This document shows positions 56,891 through 64,000 of a stretch of 64,000 nucleotides of DNA, one piece after another. Under the pieces are notes generated by a model. The model had not been told where the DNA came from and searched no databases. It was given only the letters and a program-made list of their open reading frames with translations. Numbering within the stretch: position 1 is the stretch's first letter; each line of letters opens with the position of its first letter. The translations under genes and the position numbers were made by a program. Source of the DNA: Semisulcospira habei (lineage: Eukaryota > Mollusca > Gastropoda > Semisulcospiridae); contig BTPG01000006.1 in the NCBI GenBank assembly GCA_036245525.1, positions 72,235,933 through 72,299,932 on the forward strand, in the 5' to 3' direction.

Positions 56891-57272
56891 CCCACCCGGG
56901 TCTGCCCTGGGGGACTTGGGTGGGGTTAGGTATTTTTTAGTTCCCAGGGTCACCCTGGTCAGCCCCACAGGGTGGGTTTTTCTCTCTATTCTGGGGCATG
57001 TGTTTCTGTCTACCCGAGGTCCATTCACCTGTATTTGCCTTTTTTAAACTCTCCCTACTGTCTGCACTGCCTGTAGCTCTTGATATTGGATGTGTGTTGC
57101 TAAATGGTCTTAGCTTTATTTAACCCCATGTGTTAGGTTTATTTAACGTATTTGACCGGCTGGTGACATACATTCAATGTTCTGTTTATTTTTTTTTTTC
57201 ACAAGCAGTGCAGGCACGTCCTGAGAAAGCCTTGTTGCTGTCGGGACGTTAAGCAATGTACAATCAATCAAT
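56891..57272 (+). mobile_element. SINE-like 'CCCACCCGGG' repeat inserted in element B
   Basis: The 382-bp insert has a perfect 16-17 bp TSD (cacctgaccatactac at 56875-56890 and 57273-57288) duplicated from the endonuclease coding sequence. It begins cccacccgggtctgccctgg and ends gggacgttaagcaatgtaca followed by (caat)n. The uninterrupted sequence exists in copy A at ~25631-25650, proving the insertion. It contains no ORF and I see no obvious A/B-box promoter in its 5' part, so whether it is Pol III-transcribed is open. Confidence 0.93.
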
Positions 57273-57288
57273 CACCTGACCATACTAC

Positions 57289-59344
57289 AGAGAACCAAAT
57301 AGACCATATCTGCATTAGCAAGAAATTTAGAAGATCCCTTCAAGATGTTCGAGTGAGGAGGGGAGCAGATGTCGCCTCAGACCACCATCTGCTTACCTTA
57401 AGAATAAATCTCAAGTTAAAGAAAAGCCGCACAGAGACAACAAGAAGACAGCGCTATAATGTAGGCTTCCTGAGAGAGACTGGAGTGAGAGAAGAGTTCA
57501 AACTGGTGCTGTCCAACCGGTTTCAAGTGCTACAGGAGCTAGTAAATGAAGAGGAGGCGGTCACCACAGAGCAGCAGTGGAAGGCAGTTAGAGAGGTGCT
57601 GAACTCAACCTGCAAAGACACTGTAGGGTTCAGGAAACACCATCACAAGGACTCGCTGTCGGCACAGACCTTGAAGAAGATAGAAGTGAGGAAGCAGAAG
57701 AAAGCAGTTGTGAACAACAGTCGCACGAGAGCAGCCAAAGCAAGGGCAAAGGAGGAATACTCGGAAGCCAACTGCGAGGTGAAGAGGAGTATCAGGGCAG
57801 ACAAGAGAGCCTACACAGACAACCTGGCAGCAGAGGCAGAAAAGGCAGGCAGCGGCAACATGAAACAGCTCTACGACATTACCAGAAGATTGTCGGGCAA
57901 GTATGGCCATACAGAAAGACCAGTAAAAGACAAAGAAGGCAAACCTATTGCAGACAGAGCAGACCAACTCGCCAGATGGGCCGAGTATTTTGAAGAGTTA
58001 CTGAACAGACCCAGCCCACCCGACTCCCCAGACATCCAGCCAGCAGAGACTGACCTACCCATCAGCTGTGACAGATTCAGCTGCGAAGAGATCAGAAGAG
58101 CAGCGGCATTTTTGAAGAACAGCAAAACAGCAGGGCCAGATGGCATCCCAGCGGAGTCTCTGAAAGCAGACCTAGAGACAACAGTAGAGCTGCTGTACCC
58201 ACTGTTTGGAAAGATCTGGGAAGAGGAGGTGATGCCGGCTGACTGGAAGGAGGGGTACCTAATCAAGCTTCTCAAGAAATGCGACCTCAGCAAGTGTTCC
58301 AACTACAGAGGAATCACCTTGCTGTCAGTATCAGGAAAGGTCTTCAACAGGATCATCCTGGAGAGAACGAAGAGCTCCGTTGACCCCCAGCTGAGAGACC
58401 AGCAAGCAGGATTCAAGAAAAACCGGTCATGTACAGACCAGATCGCCACTCTCCGCATCATCGTAGAACATTCTCTGGAGTGGAGCTCCCCGCTGTACGT
58501 CAACTTTGTGGATTACGAGAAAGCATTTGACAGTGTGGACCGAGAGACTCTGTGGAAACTCCTACGACACTACGGTGTACCCACAAAGCTCGTCCGCCTG
58601 ATCAAGAGCAGCTACGATGGCATGACATGTCGCGTGATCCATGAAGGGCAGTTCACCAGGGAGCTCCAGGTCAGAACCGGTGTCAGGCAGGGGTGTTGGC
58701 TGTCTCCGTTCCTCTTCCTACTGGCCATAGACTGGGACATGAAGAGGACCACAGTGCACAGACGAAGTGGAATACATTGGACACTGTGGACACAGCTTGA
58801 CGACCTCGATTTTGCAGATGACTTGGCTTTACTGTCCCACACTCATCAACAAATGCAGGACAAGACCACGAGGCTTGCTGACATCTCGTCCCAAGTGGGC
58901 CTCACCATCCACAAACAGAAAACAAAGGCAATGAGGCTGAACGCAACCAGGGAAGAACCAGTCTTGCTTGCTGGCACCCTGTTGGAGGAGGTGGAGTCCT
59001 TCACCTATCTTGGGAGCATCATAGACAAAAAAGGCGGTACTGATGCAGATGTCAGAGCACGAATCGGTAAAGCCAGAGCAGCCTTTCTCCAGTTGAAAAA
59101 AGTGTGGAGTTCCAGAGAGCTGTCACAACACACCAAAGTCCGGATTTTCAACTCCAACGTAAAAGCAGTTCTCCTATATGGAGCAGAGACTTGGAGATTG
59201 ACAAAAACCACAGTCAACAGAGTACAGATCTTCTTAAACAGTTGCCTTAGAAGAATTGTGAAAATCCACTGGCCAGAGAAGAGCAGCAACGTCAGACTCT
59301 GGGAGAGAACAGAGCAGATAACAGCAGAGAATGAAATTGGGTGA
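57289..59344 (+). CDS. Endonuclease 3' end plus reverse transcriptase ORF of element B
   Basis: After the insertion the endonuclease resumes (ENQIDHI...) with the SDHHLL motif near 57380. The frame from 57353 then stays open for 663 codons. The RT motifs in order are NYRGITLLSVSGKVF (finger), NFVDYEKAFDSVDRETLW (palm Asp, ~58500-58555), GVRQGCWLSPFLFLLAID (~58679-58735) and LDFADDLALLSH with the catalytic Asp pair (~58803-58840), followed by a thumb/C-terminal region. The ORF ends early at TGA 59342; the basic C-terminal tail (GKRKRSRPRNTWRRDL) continues in the same frame beyond it. Copies lacking this stop read RRWGWIG here. Confidence 0.88.
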
Positions 59345-59875
59345 AGAAGATGGGGATGGATTGGTCGCAGTCTGAGAAAGCCAGCTTCCAGTATCACTAG
59401 GCAGGCATTGTCATGGAACCCCCAGGGAAAGAGGAAAAGAAGCAGGCCGAGAAACACCTGGCGTCGAGACCTCCAAGCAGACATCAAGAGACTGGGAACC
59501 ACCTGGAGTAAAATCAAAGGAGAAGCACAGGAAGGAGTCGCTGGAGGTCTCTCGTCGACGGCCTATACCCGGGGAGGGGTGACAGGCGTAAGTAAGTATA
59601 ATCCGCATAGCTTAGTTGTTTGCATGGCCAAACCACATGAGCTCCAAAGCTGCAGGCGATTGGCTGTCTTGTGTCAACTTGAAAGAGCCTTGAGAGAAAA
59701 TAAGACCATTTGGGTTGAAAGTGGATACGGAGTTGAATTCAACTCTCGGAGTGGTGCTCAACTTCATTTCAATCGCGGACAAGCGCGGTTTCAGTCCAAA
59801 GGCTGAACCGTCTGCAAGCACCATAATCGAGTGCAAGTGCCGTCCTTCACTGCTGAATGCTGCATAGACCATCTG

Positions 59876-59989
59876 CAAGAGGCAGAGGTCCTCATGAGCC
59901 CCCGCATCTGCGGGGCTCATGAAGATCTGTGCCTCTTGCTGTCCCAGTTCAGGTCTGTGTGCCCAGACAAACCACTGGCAGTGAAGGCG
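59876..59989. mobile_element. Hairpin element, palindrome family 2 (right part)
   Basis: The core 59876-59938 pairs tgcaagaggcagaggtcctc with the reciprocal right arm across gagcccccgcatctgcgggg. The right end (ggcagtgaaggcg) abuts TTAA 59990-59993. The left end is probably at the 'ccttcactgctgaatgctgc' near 59842. Confidence 0.72.
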
Positions 59990-60024
59990 TTAACCCTTTG
60001 GCTGTCAGTAGAGTTTTCTGTTAA

Positions 60025-61027
60025 CCCTTATTCGGAATACACCAGTGTGTGAAATAAGTTCGACTAAAATTGTTCGAGGGTGGTGCCAGAATAGCTTGGT
60101 GCCTCTAGGCGCCAAATTACTGTCCCACACTCATCAACAAATGCAGGACAAGACCACGAGGCTTGCTGACATCTCGTCCCAAGTGGACCTCACCATTCAC
60201 AAACAGAAAACAAAGACAATGAGGCTGAACGCAACCAGGGAAGAACCAGTCTTGCTTGCTGGCACCCCGTTGGAGGAGGTGGAGTCTTTCACCTATCTCG
60301 GGAGCATCATAGACAAAAAAGGCGGCACTGATGCAGATGTCAGAGCACGAATCGGTAAAGCCAGAGCAGCCTTTCTCCAGTTGAAAAAAGTGTGGAGTTC
60401 CAGAGAGCTGTCACAACACACCAAAGTCCGGATTTTCAACTCCAATGTAAAAGCAGTTCTCCTATATGGAGCAGAGACTTGGGAGATTGACAAAAACTAC
60501 AGTCAACAGAGTACAGACCTTCATGAACAGTTGCCTTAGAAGAATTTTGAAAATCCACTGGCCAGAGAAGATCAGCAACGTCAGACTCTGGGAGAGAACA
60601 GAGCAGATAACAGCAGAGAATGAAATTGGGCGAAGAAGATGGGGATGGATCGGTCACAGTCTGAGAAAGCCAGCTTCCAGTATCACTAGGCAGGCATTGT
60701 CATGGAACCCCCAGGGAAAGAGGAAAAGAGGTAGGCCGAGAAACTCCTGGCGTCGAGATCTCCAAGCAGACATCAAGAGACTGGGAACCACCTGGAGTAG
60801 AATCGAAGGAGAAGCACAGGACAGGAGTTGCTGGAGGTCTCTCATCGACGGCCTATACCCGGGTAGGGGTGACAGGCGTAAGTAAGTAAGTAAGTCTAGG
60901 CGCCAAGCTATTCTGGCACCACCCTTAAACTAAAGCCATTAGTTATCCTTATCTGTAAGTACTATAATGTAGCTTGCATATAGCAGTGTATAAATTTGTA
61001 TAAATTTTACCCTCAGTATGAGATGGG
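60025..61027. mobile_element. Hairpin element, palindrome family 1, split by RTE insertion
   Basis: TTAA at 60021-60024 and 61028-61031 bound an element whose ends read CCCTTATTCGGAATAC and, at the right, ATGAGATGGG. The left hairpin arm (ttcgagggtggtgccagaatagcttggtgcc) is at ~60072-60103 and the right arm at ~60901-60930. The RTE tail 60116-60894 lies between them, at the apex. Confidence 0.85.
60116..60894 (+). mobile_element. 5'-truncated RTE-like element (3' end) inside a hairpin element
   Basis: This 779-bp copy covers the RT C-terminal region and 3' end, starting at the position equal to 58827 in element B and ending gtaagtaagtaagtaag. A 12-bp TSD (tctaggcgccaa) at 60104-60115 and 60895-60906 comes from the centre of a palindromic hairpin element, so the insertion split that element at its loop. 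Two frames (60045-60539, then 60466-60885) cover the coding remnant with one shift. Confidence 0.93.
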
Positions 61028-61130
61028 TTAAGGTGATTTCAAAGGGTTAAATGTGCAATGATAATAATAATAATAATAATACCAGTCATTATATGCACCC
61101 TGTGAAACAATCTCTTGTCGCTGGCATGCA

Positions 61131-61440
61131 GTGAAGGGGTTAAGTGTGCTGTGGCCTCTGAGACTTAATTTCTAGCCAGTGGCAGAAAAGCGGCTATATG
61201 TTCGATGGCTCCAGAGACATTCTCTAGCCACTGGCAGGGGGGAGGGTTAAACATGATGGCATCAGAGTTAATTCCCAGTGATTGCTCCAGAAACTTGATT
61301 ACTAGCCACTAGCAGTAAGTGTTAAATTGTAACTGCTGGTGGTGAAGGGGTTAAGTGTGTGAAGGCTTTTGAAGCATAATCTCTACCCTCTTGCAGTGTA
61401 GGGGGTTAAATGTGTTATGGTTTCAGAAACAATGTCTGCT
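61131..61440 (+). repeat. Irregular repeat of 'ggttaagtgtg...tctagccactggcag' units
   Basis: Four diverged units share gaaggggttaagtgtg..., agactt..t.tctagcca.tggcag. Spacing is uneven (~70-110 bp). Each unit carries the GGGGTTAA end typical of the TTAA hairpin elements but no hairpin. Confidence 0.55.
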
Positions 61441-61488
61441 TCAGAGACTTGGCCCATACAGCTCTGACCAGCTACGACAGGACATGAA

Positions 61489-61580
61489 TGGACCATGAGT
61501 TCAAGGGTGGTGTTAAAATAGCTTGGCGCCTAGTGGCGCCAAGCTATTCCAACACCACCCTTGAACTATCTCGGTCGACC
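61489..61580. mobile_element. Hairpin core, family 1 (gtggtgttaaaatagcttgg variant)
   Basis: Arms gttcaagggtggtgttaaaa...ggcgcc and ggcgccaagctattccaaca...gaac around tagt. TTAA borders are not clear on either side. Confidence 0.7.
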
Positions 61581-61737
61581 ACTCTTCAGTGACAAAGACC
61601 TCAAAGGGTGTCTAATAAAGTTCATAATTCCATCCCCAGGATGTAATGAGTTAGTTTTTATGTGCAGGCGTTGAAGGGGTCACTTGTCTGGTCTGAGTGC
61701 ATGGTCTGTGATCTGTCAAGTGTTTAGTACACGTTAA

Positions 61738-61948
61738 CCCTTATCATTTGGAATACACCAGTGTGTGAAATGAGTTTGACTAACATAGTTCAAGGGTAGT
61801 GACAGAATAGCTTCTAAGCGCCAAGCCATTCTGGCACTACGCTTGAACTAAAGCCCTTGGTCTATATCCTTATCTGTAAGTACTATAATGTAGATTGTAT
61901 ATATGGCAGTGTTCAAATTTGAAGCTTTTAGCCTGAGCATGATACAGG
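61738..61948. mobile_element. TTAA-type hairpin element, CCCTTATCATTTG subfamily
   Basis: TTAA 61734-61737 and TTGA 61949-61952. The hairpin core ~61785-61850 lacks part of the left inner arm (agaatagcttctaagcgcc). The right end gagcatgatacagg resembles the other members. Confidence 0.7.
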
Positions 61949-62159
61949 TTGACCTCGTGATAAAGCGCGACCCCTGTCTTTGCCATATAATCGTGAGGTT
62001 TGAAACAACGAACTAGAGCGAAGTCACAGTGAATAAGCAAGGTGTACAAGAAGCCTAGACAACACTCCGAACATCTCCTAAGAGGAATAAATCCTCAAGA
62101 GCCCTCTGGCTCATGAGATCAAATTCTCTTGGAAATGTTCAGAGTGTTGTCTATGCTCA

Positions 62160-62507
62160 GAATTTTGAAAATCCACTGGCCAGAGAAGATCAGCAACGTC
62201 AGACTCTGGGAGAGAACAGAGCAGATAACAGCAGAGAATGAAATTGGGCGAAGAAGATGGGGATGGATCGGTCACAGTCTGAGAAAGCCAGCTTCCAGTA
62301 TCACTAGGCAGGCATTGTCATGGAACCCCCAGGGAAAGAGGAAAAGAGGTAGGCCGAGAAACTCCTGGCGTCGAGACCTCCAAGCAGACATCAAGAGACT
62401 GGGAACCACCTGGAGTAGAATCGAAGGAGAAGCACAGGACAGGAGTTGCTGGAGGTCTCTCGTCGACGGCCTATACCCGGGTAGGGGTGACAGGCGTAAG
62501 TAAGTAA
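62160..62507 (+). mobile_element. Very short 5'-truncated RTE-like element (3' tail only)
   Basis: About 348 bp of the same 3' end (aattttgaaaatccactgg to gtaagtaag), flanked by a TSD of about 14-16 bp (gtgttgtctatgctca) at 62144-62159 and ~62508-62523. By eye it differs from the corresponding part of the 60116 copy at only two positions, which indicates a very recent common source. It carries the basic C-terminal coding segment in frame (from 62129) but no catalytic motif. Confidence 0.93.
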
Positions 62508-62523
62508 GTGTTGTCTATGCTCA

Positions 62524-63546
62524 CAATGGAAGCTGGTTATCCACTGTGACTTGGCTGTTGTTTCTTGCTGTTAGTTGTTCGTTGCAAACGTAACCTCACT
62601 AATGTGCAGGCAGGTCCTGGTACGGTAAACACCATTTTGTGAAGAAAGAAAGTATTTCAAGAGAAAGTAGGTTGCGCTAGGTAGAATGTTCTTGGTTTAA
62701 TTGCTAATGCTATATCAATGCACTTCAGACACCGGTATCACAAATACCATGGGACACAAATTTGTTTGTAATTGTTTTATCAGAAGTTTGTTAGAAGTAA
62801 AGTCAGTTGCATCAAAGTTTTTATCAGAAGTTTGTTTAGAAGTGAAGTCAGTTACATCAAAGTTTCGTTGAGACTTCAGAAAAAGTGTTGTTATATCTGA
62901 CTTATATCCAACCATGTTATTATCAAAGCTGACTATAGGAATGTTTTATTTATATTTGTGGAACGTTTTTCAAATAAACTTATTTATTTGATTTGTGTAA
63001 AATTTTGTTTTGCAGGAGGAAAAAGGTGTTGCTGCATAACAGGTGCAGCGAAATCTTTCAGCTGCCACAGACAGAAATAGACATTAGATGGACCCCTAGC
63101 CAGCTCAGATGACCAAACATCAGTCCATAATCCCTTTGTTTTGACTGCAGTCTACCAGTGTGCATCACAGTTTTTATGATTTGGTGTGTGCATTTCTTTC
63201 CTCACATCAGGATTCATAAACAAGGTGCCTCTTGAACATAATTATTAAAACAAAAAATCGTATTGGCACTGTGAATGGATGTCGAGCTCAAAAAGGTTGC
63301 TCATTTGATAAGAGCTAGTACTTTCATATATATATGAAAGTCATGGACGCCAGCCTCCCCAGAATCGGACTTGTTCAGACTCATAGTATTTTAACAACGT
63401 AACTTTCAGGGTGCATGACCTTCAGTGAAACTCATGACCTTATGTGACACTAATGACTTGTTTGAGTAAGCAGAACCTCAACAACTTGGAACTAGAGAAT
63501 AACTAACAAATCCGCCCACCTTCAAACACAAGCAGACTTGTCTACC
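62524..63546 (+). other. Upstream region / possible 5' UTR of the Death-domain gene
   Basis: Contains a short direct repeat (tcagaagtttgtt.agaagt.aagtcagtt.catcaaag, ~62780-62865). A tttttgcag|GAGG acceptor-like site at ~63015 could begin a 5' UTR exon. No TATA box or CpG-rich promoter is obvious. Confidence 0.35.
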
Positions 63547-63744
63547 ATGAGTGAGAAGATGGAAGTCTCAGCATCGGACATCCGGAACAGGTTTCTGGAG
63601 GATGGGAGGTTGTTGCCGTGGTGTCAAGTGAACTTCACCACGTGGATTAAACTAGCCAACAAGCTGGACCTGCCCAATCCTGTCAGCAACAATGACTGGC
63701 GTGGGCTAGCCGAACACCTGGGGTTCTCCACTGAGGAAATTCTG
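63547..63744 (+). CDS. First coding exon of a Death-domain protein (partial, runs off window)
   Basis: ATG at 63547 lies in a favourable context (ACCATGA). The frame gives 66 codons to a consensus donor CTG|GTAAGT at 63745, ending in phase 0. Residues ~30-66 fit the first helices of a Death domain: TTWIKLANKLDL followed by NDWRGLAEHLGFSTEEIL, the 'DWRxLAExLGF' signature seen in MyD88, IRAK/Pelle and other Death-domain adaptors. The rest of the domain must lie in later exons beyond the window. Which adaptor it is cannot be decided from 66 residues. A hairpin element (63777-63950) sits just inside its first intron. It may be a tandem relative of the SEFIR gene at 10.6-15.5 kb, if that gene also began with a Death domain. 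Confidence 0.7.
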
Positions 63745-63776
63745 GTAAGTTTGCAGCACACATTAACCCATTCAGC

Positions 63777-63950
63777 CATGACGCACTACAGCAGGAGATG
63801 AGTCGACCATGATAATTCAAGGGCAGTGCCAGATTAGCTAATCTGGCACTGAGCTTGAATTATCATGGTCGACCCATCTCCTGCAACTGGTACATAGACA
63901 TTAGGTGACACCTCCAGGCTTGGGGAAATGCTGCTGTGGGGTTAAATAGG
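63777..63950. mobile_element. TTAA-type hairpin element in first intron of Death-domain gene
   Basis: TTAA 63773-63776 and 63951-63954; ends CCCATTCAGCC / GGTTAAATAGG. Long arms (gcaggagatg...catctcctgc, ~63791-63890) with centre attagctaat and no separate loop. It begins 32 bases after the splice donor at 63745. Confidence 0.8.
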
Positions 63951-64000
63951 TTAACACATTGAGCCCTATGGTCAAAATGTCCAAATTTCGGAGTTGTGGT

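Larger units (their letters stand above)
55916..59597 (+). mobile_element. RTE-like non-LTR retrotransposon B, interrupted by a SINE-like insertion
   Basis: Same family and same 5' start (cctcacgctggg) as element A, and same GTAA-type 3' end. A 12-bp TSD with one mismatch (ataatccgc[t/a]ta) lies at 55904-55915 and 59598-59609. Excluding the 56891-57288 insertion plus duplicated target, it is about the length of A (~3.28 kb). It is better preserved than A, with a 663-codon open frame through linker, RT and C-terminal region. Inactivating changes are one extra C in a C-run at ~56448-56454, the SINE-like insertion between endonuclease motifs, and a TGA at 59342-59344 where other copies read CGA. 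Confidence 0.92.

Overview
This window is repeat-rich invertebrate nuclear DNA. Intron-split coding exons, several non-LTR retrotransposon families, tRNA-derived SINEs, solo LTRs and TTAA-flanked hairpin elements all point to a lophotrochozoan animal. A marine gastropod mollusc is my best guess (inference from repeat style, not a database match). There is no operon, CRISPR array or bacterial feature, and I found no tRNA or rRNA gene.

Host genes. I can defend two, both on the + strand. (1) At 10594-15539, three phase-compatible exons encode the C-terminal part of a SEFIR-domain protein that resembles the IL-17-pathway adaptor CIKS/Act1 more than an IL-17 receptor; its 5' part lies outside what I can identify. 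(2) At 63547-63744 is the first coding exon of a gene leaving the window; it starts with a good ATG context, ends in a GTAAGT donor and encodes the first part of a Death-fold domain. They may be tandem innate-immunity adaptor genes about 48 kb apart (hypothesis). Everything between them is intergenic or intronic and dominated by mobile DNA.

Layout. 1-9,450: unannotated DNA carrying many small hairpin elements, a ~160-bp tandem repeat (3.6-4.45 kb) and a local duplication. 10.6-15.5 kb: SEFIR gene with hairpin elements in its introns. 15.7-18.5 kb: more hairpin elements. 19.3-22.5 kb: dispersed repeats, a minus-strand LINE tail with RNase H, and a tRNA-SINE with target-site duplications (TSDs). 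24.0-28.0 kb: G-rich minisatellite, then a full-length but decayed RTE-like element with a 17-bp TSD. 28-32 kb: microsatellites and fragments. 32.1-39.8 kb: a nest bounded by ~0.9-1.0 kb inverted repeats. It holds a minus-strand LINE pseudogene interrupted by a solo LTR that itself contains a tRNA-SINE, plus a plus-strand LINE with an 837-codon ORF. 39.85-43.95 kb: two more LINE remnants and a 190-bp inverted repeat. 44.0-44.6 kb: second G-rich minisatellite. 45.7-48.6 kb: two solo LTRs in inverted orientation around a LINE fragment. 49.7-52.2 kb: two copies of a ~390-bp SINE-like repeat. 53.1-54.8 kb: a GC-rich block. 55.9-59.6 kb: second RTE-like element, split by a SINE-like insertion. 60.0-62.5 kb: two nearly identical 5'-truncated RTE tails, one inserted at the tip of a hairpin element. 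63.5 kb: Death-domain exon.

The most distinctive signal is the population of TTAA-bounded foldback elements. At least 20 loci share one palindromic core and more than ten share an unrelated palindromic core, both inside the same kind of short CCC-type ends. One copy has 47-bp arms that are perfectly complementary.
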